NCBI GenBank assembly: GCA_965216335.1
Contig: OZ244154.1
Span: 3,534,001 to 3,598,000 of the forward strand
Origin: JAHEJE01 sp965216335
GTDB lineage: Bacteria; Pseudomonadota; Alphaproteobacteria; Rhizobiales; Aestuariivirgaceae
Reading direction: 5' to 3'
Length of the DNA stretch: 64,000 nt
Made by a program: the position numbers and the translations under genes. Shown one piece after another: positions 25,982 through 35,514 of the stretch. Every line of letters begins with the position of its first letter. The stretch's first letter is position 1. The notes under the pieces were generated by a model. The model searched no databases, was not told where the DNA came from, and saw nothing but the letters and a program-made list of their open reading frames with translations.

Positions 25982-27337
25982 ATGACACAACTGGTTCCGT
26001 TGAGAGATGTCCTGCGGGAGGCCGTCCATAGCGACGGCCGTACCCTGCCGGTCCGTACGCTCGATGCAATCCGGCGCAACGAGAATTCCAGTGAAGTCCT
26101 GATCAAGCTCATCCAGCTGTTCGTCGTGGCGGTCTGGACCGGCCTGTACCTGTTGTCGCCAAGGACCGATATCGGCACCGCCTTTTCGCCTGTGCCCTAT
26201 GCCCTGGCAGGCTACTTCATCCTCAACATCATCGGCCTGGTCTGGGCGATGAAGCGCGGCCTGCCGGACTGGGCCGTCTACATTTCGATCATCGTCGACG
26301 TCACCATGCTGATGGTGCTGATCTGGAGCTTCCACATCCAGTACCGCCAGCCCGCCTCGTTCTATCTCAAGGCGCCGACGCTGCTCTATATCTTCATCTT
26401 CATCGCCCTGCGCGCTTTGCGTTTCGAGGCGCGGTTCGTTATCGCCGCCGGCATCGCCGCCGCTGTCGGCTGGTTCCTGATGACCGCCTATGTGGTGTTC
26501 GCCAACCCTGCCGACACGATGATCACCCGCGACTACGTGCAGTACCTCACCAGCAATGCCGTGCTGATCGGTGCCGAGGTCGACAAGATCATCGTCATCC
26601 TGCTGGTTACCCTTATCATCGCCCTGGCTCTGAAGCGGGCCCGGCAACTGTTGATCAGTTCGGTCACCGAGGCCGCCGCGGCCCGCGATCTGTCGCGCTT
26701 TTTCGACCACTCGGTCGCCGAGCAGATTCGCCTCGCCGACCAGCAGGTCGAATCCGGCGACGGTGTCCGGCGCGACGCCACCATCCTGTTCATCGACGTG
26801 CGCGGCTTCACCCCCATGGCCGCCCAACTCGATGCGTCGCTGGTCATGTCGATCCTGTCGGAGTACGAGAAGCGCATCGTGCCGATCGTCCAGCGCAACG
26901 GCGGCACCATCGACAAGTTCCTCGGCGATGGCGTAATGGCCACCTTCGGTGCCGCCGCGCCCAGCAACACCCACGCGGCCGACGCCCTGCGCGCCATTGA
27001 CGACATCATGGCCGAAGCCCGCTACTGGCTCGATATCCCCAGGCTGCGGCGCATCCAGGCCGACAAGCTCAACGCCGCTGCCGCCGCCGGTCCGGTGGTG
27101 TTCGGCGCCCTGGGCGGTGAGGACCGATTGGAATTCACCACCATCGGCGCTGCGGTGAACCTTGCCGCCAAGCTGGAAAAGCACAACAAGACGCTTTCCA
27201 GCAAGGCGGTGACCGATCGCCGGACGTTCGAGCTTGCCCAATCCCAGGGCTATCGCAGCCACACGGCAAAACCGATGCCGGCCCAGTGCATCGAAGGCCT
27301 CAAGGACGAACTGGACCTGGTCGTGCTGCACACCTGA
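25982..27337 (+). CDS. Membrane-bound class III adenylate/guanylate cyclase
   Basis: A 451-aa protein with about six membrane helices in residues 40-225 and a cyclase domain in residues 240-450. The first metal motif is LFIDVRGFTPM, the second IDKFLGDGVMATFG. FTTIGAAVNLAAKLE contains the base- and transition-state region with Asn. The domain looks catalytically complete. It is co-transcribed with the MBL-fold gene just upstream. It shares the cyclase type of the gene at 22814 but lacks the ferredoxin domain. Confidence 0.85.
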   Translation: MTQLVPLRDVLREAVHSDGRTLPVRTLDAIRRNENSSEVLIKLIQLFVVAVWTGLYLLSPRTDIGTAFSPVPYALAGYFILNIIGLVWAMKRGLPDWAVYISIIVDVTMLMVLIWSFHIQYRQPASFYLKAPTLLYIFIFIALRALRFEARFVIAAGIAAAVGWFLMTAYVVFANPADTMITRDYVQYLTSNAVLIGAEVDKIIVILLVTLIIALALKRARQLLISSVTEAAAARDLSRFFDHSVAEQIRLADQQVESGDGVRRDATILFIDVRGFTPMAAQLDASLVMSILSEYEKRIVPIVQRNGGTIDKFLGDGVMATFGAAAPSNTHAADALRAIDDIMAEARYWLDIPRLRRIQADKLNAAAAAGPVVFGALGGEDRLEFTTIGAAVNLAAKLEKHNKTLSSKAVTDRRTFELAQSQGYRSHTAKPMPAQCIEGLKDELDLVVLHT

Positions 27338-27345
27338 TGACGGCT

Positions 27346-28104
27346 CTAATCAAATCGCCCGTTGCCAGTCAATTCGCGGACATCGCACCAGGCCGCGCCG
27401 GGATGGCGCGCAGTTGATTGGAACAGTCGTTCCAGGAAACCCCAGGCCGCATTGTCATGGACCAGGTGGTGTGTCAGCACCCCGATGGCGGGGTCGCCGT
27501 TGCCGCGCGCAGCGCTCAGTAACTTGACCAGTTCGGCGCACAGCCAGGCTGGATCACGCCCGCCCCGGCTGCCCTTCCAGTCGATAATGTCGAGATGGGT
27601 GTTGAGCTGCACGATACCCTCGATGCCGGCGGCCTCATGGGCATTGCCGAAGGTCGACAGGCAGCTGAACCCCAAGCCAGGCAGACGCGCGACGACCGTC
27701 GGCGCGATGCGGTTCCACGGCGGTACCAGGATGCCGGTCATGGAACCCGGGCACAACGTCTCAAGCCGTTCCCGCGCCGCAACGAGTTGATCGCACACGT
27801 CATTGGGCGCCAGCCGTCCACCAAGTTCGATGGACTTCTCACCCGCCGCCGCATGGCTCTTGTGGCGGTGGCCGTGCACCGCTGCCGACAGGTGCCGGTG
27901 GCCGTCGACATATGCCCCCAGCGCCGTGCGCGCCGGCATCGGCACGACAGCCAGCAGCATCGGCACGTCATGCCGTGCCGCCATGTCGCCGAGACGTTCG
28001 AGCCCTGCGGTCACCTCGATGGCATCGTCATCGCGCAGCCACAGCCGCGCTCGCCGGCCAATTTCGGCCCATCGGTCGAGTTCCTTGGTGACATCTTCAA
28101 ACAT
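27346..28104 (-). CDS. Polysaccharide deacetylase-like (NodB-fold) protein
   Basis: A 252-aa protein with a beta/alpha-barrel deacetylase pattern. LRDDDA (D25-D27) is the aspartate motif, VHGHRHKSH (H77, H79, H81) replaces the HSxxH zinc site, and PPWNR corresponds to the RxPY-type motif 3. There is no signal peptide, so it would act in the cytoplasm, as in some polysaccharide loci where it modifies a lipid-linked or nucleotide-linked sugar. It lies 10 bp after a GT4 gene on the same strand. Confidence 0.75.
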   Translation of the reverse strand: MFEDVTKELDRWAEIGRRARLWLRDDDAIEVTAGLERLGDMAARHDVPMLLAVVPMPARTALGAYVDGHRHLSAAVHGHRHKSHAAAGEKSIELGGRLAPNDVCDQLVAARERLETLCPGSMTGILVPPWNRIAPTVVARLPGLGFSCLSTFGNAHEAAGIEGIVQLNTHLDIIDWKGSRGGRDPAWLCAELVKLLSAARGNGDPAIGVLTHHLVHDNAAWGFLERLFQSTARHPGAAWCDVRELTGNGRFD

Positions 28105-28114
28105 GCTTGTCCGG

Positions 28115-29215
28115 TCAGGCTTTCAGGGCCAGGGCCCGCTTGAGACCTTGATCGAGGATTGCCGCGGCCGCGTCAACCGTGCGTTCGCTACGAACGAACT
28201 CCCGCGCGGCGGCCCCGAGCCGGTGCCGCAGATCATCGTCTTCGATGAGGCGCGCCAGCTTGCCGGCAAGGTCTGCGACGTCGCCCGGCCGCGCCAGCAG
28301 TCCGGTCCGGCCATCGATCACCACGCTCGGCACGCCCTGGTTGTCGACCGCCACCACCGGCAGACCGCTGCCTTGCGCCTCCAGATAGGCCAATCCGTAG
28401 GCCTCGCCGATGCCGGGCCACACGAAGATGTCGCCCCGGGCAAGCAGGTTCGCAATGCCGGCGGCGTCCAGTTCGCCCGTGAATTCGATGCGCGATGCGG
28501 GCAGACCGTCGAACAGCGCCTCGACCGCGGCGCGTTCGGACCCGTCGCCGGCGACGGTCAATGACCAGTCAAGGTCGGTGAGCGGTGCCAGCATGGCGGC
28601 CAGCAACCGGTAGCTGTAAAACTTCACCCCCGGCCGCATCATCGCCACCGTCACCAGGCGCACCGGACCGCCCGGTTCGCGATGCGGGCCGGCCTTCAGC
28701 TTCGAGATATCGATGAACGGCGGCAACAGGCAAATCCTGTCAGCCCCGGCAATCTGTTCGACGCCCTGCCGGTCGATCGGCGTCATGCAGAAATTCATCT
28801 GAGCCCCGGCCACGGCGTCCTTCACGAAGGCCTGCAGTCCGGCCCATTCGTCCCGGTCGCGCTTGCCGGCGAACGACGCCTCGGCGGTGACATAGGCCAT
28901 GCCGAACTGCCGGGCGATGCCCGGCCCGATCAGGTCCGGCGCCTTGTAGTAGGGGTGATAGGTGAACCACACCTGCGGCCGGTCGGCTGCCTCGCGGCCG
29001 TGATAGTGCTTTGCGAGTCTGGCTGTTTCTTCCGCTGCTGCTGCGGTCAAGACCGACCCGTCCGGTGTGCGTGCGAAGCTCCTGAAATCGGTTGCGATCT
29101 CCACCTCGTGGCCGGCCCGCCGCAGGGCCTGAACGATCAGGCGCCCCATCAGGCGGTCGCCGGACGGCACCGGGTGGTCAACCGGCTTTAAGGGAGCATA
29201 AAAGGCAATGCGCAT
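28115..29215 (-). CDS. Family 4 glycosyltransferase
   Basis: A 366-aa GT-B enzyme with N-terminal MRIAFYAPLKPVDHPVPSGDR. The nucleotide-sugar motif is VWPGIGEAYGLAYLEAQGSG (E-x7-E type), followed by LPVVAVDNQGVPSVVIDGRTG. These are GT4 hallmarks. It is paired with the deacetylase-like gene and divergent from the peptide-type ABC importer. It may belong to the same glycan pathway as the three glycosyltransferases at 35.5-39.1 kb. Confidence 0.85.
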   Translation of the reverse strand: MRIAFYAPLKPVDHPVPSGDRLMGRLIVQALRRAGHEVEIATDFRSFARTPDGSVLTAAAAEETARLAKHYHGREAADRPQVWFTYHPYYKAPDLIGPGIARQFGMAYVTAEASFAGKRDRDEWAGLQAFVKDAVAGAQMNFCMTPIDRQGVEQIAGADRICLLPPFIDISKLKAGPHREPGGPVRLVTVAMMRPGVKFYSYRLLAAMLAPLTDLDWSLTVAGDGSERAAVEALFDGLPASRIEFTGELDAAGIANLLARGDIFVWPGIGEAYGLAYLEAQGSGLPVVAVDNQGVPSVVIDGRTGLLARPGDVADLAGKLARLIEDDDLRHRLGAAAREFVRSERTVDAAAAILDQGLKRALALKA

Positions 29216-29404
29216 GGCTGTTCCGTGGGCCGGTGGCTTGGCGTTGCAGACAGCGCAAAAACCCCCTGTGAAACGCCGTTTCTAACCCTGACGGCAAGGC
29301 TCGACAAGCCATGCCCGCGATGTTACCAATCTACCCGGGCGAACGGGGCAGGGCAATTCTCTGCGCGAGATACACATGGCTGTAACCGGAGGGGAAGTGC
29401 ACGC

Positions 29405-31306
29405 GTGCCAAATCTGCCATCGCAGAACCTGCTTCAGGTGGAAGATCTGCGTATCTCGTTCAAACTCCAGTCCGGACTGCTTGAGGTCGTCAAGGGCATC
29501 GACTTCCGGGTAAAGCCCGGCAGCGTCGTGGCGCTGGTCGGCGAAAGCGGCTCGGGCAAATCGGTATGTGCCCAATCGGTCATGGGGATTCTGCCCACCG
29601 TCGGCGCGGTCACCGGCGGGCGCATCCTGTTCGACGATCCCGAGACATCGGCGCCGCCGATCGATATTGCCGCCCTCGACCACAACAGCGACAACATGCG
29701 CGCCCTGCGCGGCGGCCGCATCGCCATCATTTTCCAGGAACCGATGACTTCGCTGTCGCCGCTGCACACGGTCGGCGACCAGATTGAGGAAGCCCTGCGC
29801 CTGCACCAGGACGTGGACGACAGCGAGTGCCGCGCCCGGACCGAGGAAATGCTTGGCCTGGTCGGTTTTCCGGACCCGAAACGGGCCTACGACATGTATC
29901 CGTTCGAGCTGTCCGGCGGCCTGCGTCAACGCGCCATGATCGCCATGGCGCTGATCTGCCGTCCGGCGCTGCTGATCGCCGATGAACCGACCACAGCGCT
30001 CGACGTTACCATTCAGGCACAAATCCTCAAGCTCCTTAAGGAGTTGCAGGAAAAGCTGGGCATGGCCATCCTGCTCATCACCCATGATCTCGGCGTGGTC
30101 GCCAACATGGCCGACGAGGTGGTGGTGGTCTATCACGGCGAGGTCATGGAAGCCGGCCCGGTCCGGGAGATCTTCGAGAACCCGCAGCACGACTACCTGA
30201 AAGCCCTTCTGGCCGCCGTGCCGCATTTTGACATGCACGAGGGCGAGCGGCTCAAGTCGCTGCGCGACGTCAAGGTCGAGGCCGCCGAGGTGCTGGATCG
30301 GACATTGCAGGCCGATGCCCCGCCGGGGCCGGTGCTCGACGTCCGCAACCTGGAAAAGAGCTTCGTCACCCGCGCCTCGGGCTTTTTCGGCAGCGGCGAG
30401 GAGTCCCGTGTCAAGGCCGTCGACGATGTCAGTTTCCAGATCGCCCGCGGCGAGTGCTTCGGCCTGGTCGGCGAGAGCGGCTGCGGCAAGACCACGGTCT
30501 CCAAGCTCATCATGCGGGCGCTGAGCGCCGATGCAGGCTCCGTCGCCTTCAACACCAGCAGCGGCAGGATGGATGTGCTGGGTCTCACCGGCTCCCAGCT
30601 CAAGACCTTCCGCACCAAGATGCAGATGGTGTTCCAGGACCCGTTTTCCTCGCTCAGCCCGCGCATGACCGTGTCAAACATCCTGCGCGAGCCTTTGGAA
30701 ATCCATGGCCTGGGCACCGATGCCAGCCGCACCGAAAAGATCAAGCAGTTGATGCAGGTTGTCGGGCTCGACCCGCGCTTCCTCAGCCGCTATCCGCATA
30801 GCTTTTCCGGCGGTCAGCGCCAGCGCATCGGCATCGCCCGGGCACTAGCTCTCAACCCGGAATTGCTGATCTGCGACGAACCGGTCTCCGCACTCGATGT
30901 TTCCGTGCAGGCCCAAGTGCTCAACCTGCTCAAGGACCTGCAGAAACAGCTTGGCCTGACCTACCTGTTCATCTCCCACAACCTGGCCGTCGTCGACTAC
31001 ATGGCCGAGCGCATAGCCGTCATGTGCCGTGGCCGCATTGTGGAGATGGCGCCGCGCGAGGCATTGTTCCGCCAGCCAATGCACCCCTACACCCGCTCCC
31101 TGCTGGCCGCGGTTCCATATCCCGATCTTTCCCGGCCTCTCGAATTTGCCTCATTGCGCTTGGAAGGGGCCTCGGATATGTCGGAATGGCAGCCGCAGTT
31201 CCGCGCCCATGATCCGCTGGACAGCCGGCTGCATCATATGGAAGTCGCACAGGGGCATTTCGTCCTTGCACGCGACCAGGCAGACTTGAGGGAGGTGGCG
31301 CGATGA
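29405..31306 (+). CDS. Peptide/opine-type ABC importer ATPase, two fused ATPase domains
   Basis: A 633-aa protein with two complete ATPase domains, as in YejF/GsiA-like proteins. Domain 1 has GESGSGKS, LSGGLRQRAM and LLIADEPTTALD. Domain 2 has GESGCGKTT, FSGGQRQRIG and LLICDEPVSALD. Each is followed by the oligopeptide-type C-terminal extension. I chose GTG 29405 (VPNLPSQN), preceded by GGAGGGG; the frame is open upstream to 29225. It leads a four-gene operon, and its last codon overlaps the binding-protein start (ATGA). Confidence 0.85.
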   Translation: MPNLPSQNLLQVEDLRISFKLQSGLLEVVKGIDFRVKPGSVVALVGESGSGKSVCAQSVMGILPTVGAVTGGRILFDDPETSAPPIDIAALDHNSDNMRALRGGRIAIIFQEPMTSLSPLHTVGDQIEEALRLHQDVDDSECRARTEEMLGLVGFPDPKRAYDMYPFELSGGLRQRAMIAMALICRPALLIADEPTTALDVTIQAQILKLLKELQEKLGMAILLITHDLGVVANMADEVVVVYHGEVMEAGPVREIFENPQHDYLKALLAAVPHFDMHEGERLKSLRDVKVEAAEVLDRTLQADAPPGPVLDVRNLEKSFVTRASGFFGSGEESRVKAVDDVSFQIARGECFGLVGESGCGKTTVSKLIMRALSADAGSVAFNTSSGRMDVLGLTGSQLKTFRTKMQMVFQDPFSSLSPRMTVSNILREPLEIHGLGTDASRTEKIKQLMQVVGLDPRFLSRYPHSFSGGQRQRIGIARALALNPELLICDEPVSALDVSVQAQVLNLLKDLQKQLGLTYLFISHNLAVVDYMAERIAVMCRGRIVEMAPREALFRQPMHPYTRSLLAAVPYPDLSRPLEFASLRLEGASDMSEWQPQFRAHDPLDSRLHHMEVAQGHFVLARDQADLREVAR

Positions 31307-33198
31307 GGACGGTTCTTGCGTTCGTTTGTGTCGTGTGGTTCGCTGTCATGCCGGCCACGGCTGGCGCCTATCTGGAGACGCCGGGCCTTGCGGCCGATGT
31401 TGCGGCCGGCACCTTGCCGCCGGTCGCCAAGCGCCTGCCGGACACCCCGCGTGTCATCGACATGGCAGCGCTCGGCCGCCAGCCGGGCAAGCACGGCGGG
31501 CGCTTGCGCATGCTGATGGGCAAGCAAAAGGATATCCGTATGATGACCGTCTACGGATACACCCGCTTCGTCACCTTCACCGACACCTTCAAGCTGGTCC
31601 CCGATCTCCTGGAAAGCTTCGAGGTCGTGGAAAACCGCATCTTCACGTTCCGCCTGCGCAAGGGCCACAAGTGGTCCGACGGCCATCCGTTCACCAGCGA
31701 GGACATCCGCTATGCCTGGGAGGACGTGATCACCGATCCCGAACTGGGCGGCGGGTCGCTGCCCCCGGCGCTGGTGGCCGGCGGCAAGGGGCCGGTCTTC
31801 GAGATCGTTGACGAGACCACCGTGCGCTTCATCTGGGAGGCGCCCAACCCGGCTTTCCTTCTGGCCCTGGCCGCCCCGCGGCCGATCTTCCTGGCCTTGC
31901 CGTCGCACTATATGAAACAGTTCCACAAGAAGTATCAGACCGAGGACAAGCTCAAGGAACTGGCCGCTGCCGCAAGTGCGAAGAACTGGCGCGGGCTGCA
32001 TATCCGCAAGGGCCGTCAGTACCGTCCGGAGAACCCGGAATTGCCGACGCTCGATGCCTGGCGCAATTCGATCACGCCGCCCGCCGAACAATTCACATTC
32101 GTGCGCAATCCATTTTACCACCGGGTCGATGAGAACGGCCGTCAGCTGCCCTATATCGACGAGATCGTGCTGTCGATGGGCTCGACCGCCCTGGTGCCGG
32201 CCAAGACCGGTGCCGGCGATAGTGACCTGCAAGCACGCTACTTGCGCTTCGACAATTACACCTTCCTCAAGGAGTCCGAAAAGCAGGGCAAGATAAAGGT
32301 CCACCTGTGGCGCGACGGCAAGGGCTCGCAACTTGCGCTTTTGCCCAACCTCAACGTCGATGACGAGGTCTGGCGCCCGATCGTGCGCGATGTGCGTTTC
32401 CGGCGCGCCCTGTCGCTGGCCGTCGACCGTGAGGAAATCAACGTCGCCGTCTATCTCGGCCTAGCCCGCGAAAGCGCCGATACGGTGATCGAGGAAAGCC
32501 CGCTGTTCAAGCCGGAGTATCGTGACGCATGGTCGCTCTATGACGATGAGAAGGCCAACAAGCTGCTCGACGAAATGGGCCTAGACAAGCGCAACGATGA
32601 CGATATCCGGCTGCTGCCCAACGGCGAGCCGATGAACCTGATCATCGAAACGTCCGGTGAAAGCACCGAACAGACCGATCTCCTGGAATTGATCGCGGAT
32701 CATTTCCTGCGCGTCGGCATAAAGACTTTCATCCGCGCCTCACAGCGCGACATCCTGCGTAAGCGGGTGTTCGCCGGCCAAACCGTGATGTCGGCCTGGG
32801 GCGGCTTGGACAATGCCCTGGTCTCGCCCGAGATGAGCCCGGCTGAAATTTCTCCGACCGCCGAGGATCAGCTGCAATGGCCGCGCTGGGGCAACTATGT
32901 GATGACCCAGGGCAAGCAGGGCGAAAAGCCTGAAATGCCCGAGGTGCAAAAGCTCGCCGACCTGTTCGATGCCTGGACCAAAGCCGGCTCGACCGAGCAA
33001 CGCACGGCGATCTGGCAGGAAATGCTGGCGATCTATACCGACCAGGTTTTCTCCATCGGCACGGTCAACGGCGTGCGCCAGCCGGTCGTCGCCGCGCCGG
33101 ACCTGCGCAACGTGCCGCCCGAGGGCATCTTCAGCTATGCCCCCGGCGCCTATTTCGGCGTCTATGGCATGGACTCGTTCTGGTTCGGGGAGCAGTAG
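31303..33198 (+). CDS. ABC importer solute-binding protein, family 5 (peptide type)
   Basis: A 631-aa periplasmic binding protein with a signal peptide ending near ATAGA (residue about 22). SBP_bac_5 marks include FTFRLRKGHKWSDGHPFTSEDIRYAW and VRFRRALSLAVDREEIN. It is somewhat longer than OppA/DppA, similar to the YejA-like and rhizobial opine or oligosaccharide-binding members. The ligand is unknown. It overlaps the ATPase gene by 4 bp and is followed after 3 bp by the first permease. Confidence 0.85.
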   Translation: MRTVLAFVCVVWFAVMPATAGAYLETPGLAADVAAGTLPPVAKRLPDTPRVIDMAALGRQPGKHGGRLRMLMGKQKDIRMMTVYGYTRFVTFTDTFKLVPDLLESFEVVENRIFTFRLRKGHKWSDGHPFTSEDIRYAWEDVITDPELGGGSLPPALVAGGKGPVFEIVDETTVRFIWEAPNPAFLLALAAPRPIFLALPSHYMKQFHKKYQTEDKLKELAAAASAKNWRGLHIRKGRQYRPENPELPTLDAWRNSITPPAEQFTFVRNPFYHRVDENGRQLPYIDEIVLSMGSTALVPAKTGAGDSDLQARYLRFDNYTFLKESEKQGKIKVHLWRDGKGSQLALLPNLNVDDEVWRPIVRDVRFRRALSLAVDREEINVAVYLGLARESADTVIEESPLFKPEYRDAWSLYDDEKANKLLDEMGLDKRNDDDIRLLPNGEPMNLIIETSGESTEQTDLLELIADHFLRVGIKTFIRASQRDILRKRVFAGQTVMSAWGGLDNALVSPEMSPAEISPTAEDQLQWPRWGNYVMTQGKQGEKPEMPEVQKLADLFDAWTKAGSTEQRTAIWQEMLAIYTDQVFSIGTVNGVRQPVVAAPDLRNVPPEGIFSYAPGAYFGVYGMDSFWFGEQ

Positions 33199-33201
33199 GC
33201 C

Positions 33202-34200
33202 TTGCTGGGCTATATCGTCCATCGCATCCTGGTGATGATCCCGACGCTGCTGATCATCAGCGCGCTGGTGTTCGGCATCATCGAGCTGCCGCCGGGCGAT
33301 TACTTCGAAACCTATATCTCCGAACTGCTCGCCCAGGGTGAAAGCGTCGACCAGAACCGCATCGAGTTCCTGCGCAAGGAGTACGGTTTCGACAAGCCGC
33401 TGATCGAACGCTACTTCCATTGGGTATGGGGCATGCTGCACGGCGACTTCGGCTACTCGTTCGAATACGAACTGCCGGTGTCCGAAGTGGTCGGCGACCG
33501 CTTGTGGCTCACCATCCTGTTGTCCTTCGTCACCATCATCTTCACCTGGCTCGTCGCCTTTCCGATCGGCATCTATTCCGCCACCCACCAGTACTCCTGG
33601 GGCGATTACGGCCTGACATTCTTTGGCCTGCTCGGCCTGGCAACGCCGAATTTCCTGCTTGCCCTGGTGTTCATGTATTTCGCCAACATCTGGTTCGGCG
33701 TCTCGATCGGCGGGCTGATGGATGCCGAATATCTCAACCAGCCGATGAGCTGGGCCAAGTTCATGTCGGTGCTCGAACACCTGTGGGTGCCGGTGATCAT
33801 CATCGGCACCGCCGGCACCGCGGCGATGATCCGCCGGCTGCGCGCCAATCTGCTTGACGAGCTGCAAAAACAGTACGTCACCACCGCCAAGGCCAAGGGC
33901 CTGCATCCCTTCAAAGCGCTGACCAAATACCCGTTGCGCATGGCGCTCAACTTCTTCATCTCCGATATCGGCGGCATCCTGCCGGCCATCATCTCCGGCG
34001 CCGAGGTCACCGCAATGGTGCTGTCGCTGGAGACCACCGGCCCGCTGCTGATCAACGCCCTGCAGAGCCAGGACATGTATCTGGCAGGCTCGTTCCTGAT
34101 GTTCCTGGCCACGCTGACTGTGATCGGCGTGCTGATTTCCGACATCGCGCTCGCCATCCTCGATCCGCGCATCCGGCTGCAGGGCGGGAGCACCAAATGA
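33202..34200 (+). CDS. ABC importer permease (DppB/YejB type)
   Basis: A 332-aa permease with six predicted helices, starting with TTG (MLGYIVHRILVMIPTLL), which matches the usual DppB N-terminus. The EAA loop region is ATPNFLLALVFMYF followed by AKAKGLHPFKAL. TTG 33202 is the only sensible start directly after the upstream stop. It overlaps the next permease by 4 bp (ATGA). Confidence 0.85.
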   Translation: MLGYIVHRILVMIPTLLIISALVFGIIELPPGDYFETYISELLAQGESVDQNRIEFLRKEYGFDKPLIERYFHWVWGMLHGDFGYSFEYELPVSEVVGDRLWLTILLSFVTIIFTWLVAFPIGIYSATHQYSWGDYGLTFFGLLGLATPNFLLALVFMYFANIWFGVSIGGLMDAEYLNQPMSWAKFMSVLEHLWVPVIIIGTAGTAAMIRRLRANLLDELQKQYVTTAKAKGLHPFKALTKYPLRMALNFFISDIGGILPAIISGAEVTAMVLSLETTGPLLINALQSQDMYLAGSFLMFLATLTVIGVLISDIALAILDPRIRLQGGSTK

Positions 34201-35378
34201 CGCCGCCCGGCCGCCCCGAGATCACCGGCGATCCCCTGCCGCACTACGTATCCGCCGCGCCGTTCGATCCGCAATCGATCGAGACCCTGTCGCCTGAACA
34301 GGAAAAGGTCTATCTCGCCTCGCAATGGCGGCTGATGTGGTGGAAGTTCAGGCGCCACAAGGTCGCCGTGTGGTCCGGCGTCTTTCTGCTGGCGCTCTAT
34401 CTGTCGATCCTGATCTGCGAGTTCCTGGCGCCGTACGGGCTGAGCACCCGCAACAACCGCTACATCCTCGCTCCGCCCCAGGGTGTCCACCTGTTTCACG
34501 ACGGCAAGTTTGTCGGACCGTTCGTCTACAACCTGAAATTCAAGGTCAATCTGGAGACCATGGCGCGCGAGTATGTCGTGGACACCAGCAAGCCCATGCC
34601 GCTGCGGTTCTTCTGCAAGGGCGACAAGTATCTGTTCTGGGGCCTCGTCAAGGCCAACCGGCACCTCGTCTGTGCGCCCAAGCGCGGCGGATTCTTCCTG
34701 CTCGGCACCGACCGACTGGGCCGCGATGTGCTGTCGCGCATGATCTATGGCGCCCGCATATCGCTGACCATCGGCCTCATCGGCATCACCATCAGTTTTG
34801 TGCTTGGCATCGTCATCGGCGGCATCGCCGGCTATTATGGCGGCGTCATCGATCTGGTGATCCAGCGCCTCATCGAGGTGTTGCAGTCGATCCCGGCCAT
34901 CCCGCTGTGGCTGGCCCTGGCGGCGATCATTCCGGTGCACTGGAGCCCGCTGCTGGTCTATTTCGGCATCACCATCATTCTCGGTCTGCTCGACTGGACT
35001 GGCCTGGCGCGCGCCGTGCGCTCAAAGCTGCTGGCCTTGCGCGAAGAGGATTACGTGCTCGCCGCCCAGCTCATGGGCGCCAAAACATCGCGCATTATCG
35101 CCCGCCATCTGGTGCCCGGCTTCATGAGCCACCTGATCGCCTCGGCCACTATCACCATTCCGACCATGATCCTCGGCGAGACGGCTCTCAGCTTCCTCGG
35201 CCTTGGCCTGCGTGCCCCGATCACCAGTTGGGGCGTGCTGCTCACCGAGGCCCAAAACATCAACGTGGTGGCGCTTTATCCCTGGCTGATGCTGCCTGTG
35301 GTGCCGGTCATCCTGGTCATCCTGGCGTTCAATTTTCTTGGAGACGGCTTGCGGGACGCCGCCGATCCCTACAAGTAG
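34197..35378 (+). CDS. ABC importer permease (DppC/YejE type)
   Basis: A 393-aa permease with the longer N-terminal periplasmic region typical of YejE-like members (residues 80-180). The core has LLGTDRLGRDVLSRMIYGARISL and the EAA motif region QLMGAKTSRIIARHLVPGF. It ends the four-gene importer operon. Downstream, 136 bp separate it from the glycosyltransferase operon. Confidence 0.85.
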   Translation: MTPPGRPEITGDPLPHYVSAAPFDPQSIETLSPEQEKVYLASQWRLMWWKFRRHKVAVWSGVFLLALYLSILICEFLAPYGLSTRNNRYILAPPQGVHLFHDGKFVGPFVYNLKFKVNLETMAREYVVDTSKPMPLRFFCKGDKYLFWGLVKANRHLVCAPKRGGFFLLGTDRLGRDVLSRMIYGARISLTIGLIGITISFVLGIVIGGIAGYYGGVIDLVIQRLIEVLQSIPAIPLWLALAAIIPVHWSPLLVYFGITIILGLLDWTGLARAVRSKLLALREEDYVLAAQLMGAKTSRIIARHLVPGFMSHLIASATITIPTMILGETALSFLGLGLRAPITSWGVLLTEAQNINVVALYPWLMLPVVPVILVILAFNFLGDGLRDAADPYK

Positions 35379-35514
35379 CAGCTGGCGGCCAGTTTGCCGC
35401 TAAGTAAGCTATCGGCAAAGTTTTTTTGAATTCACAGGGCCCCTGTGGCATAGTCCGCCGGCTGGGCGGGGATTTTCATCCCATAGAGGTATATCGGGCA
35501 CAAGGAAAGCGGCA

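Noticed and set aside
25979..27331. 450-codon open frame on the minus strand across the second cyclase
   Set aside because: Antisense to both cyclase metal motifs; Asp/Gly/His-rich shadow composition.
29216..29404. N-terminal extension of the fused ABC ATPase to 29225
   Set aside because: The extra residues have no similarity to an ATPase domain, and a good GTG with a GGAGGGG ribosome site lies at 29405.
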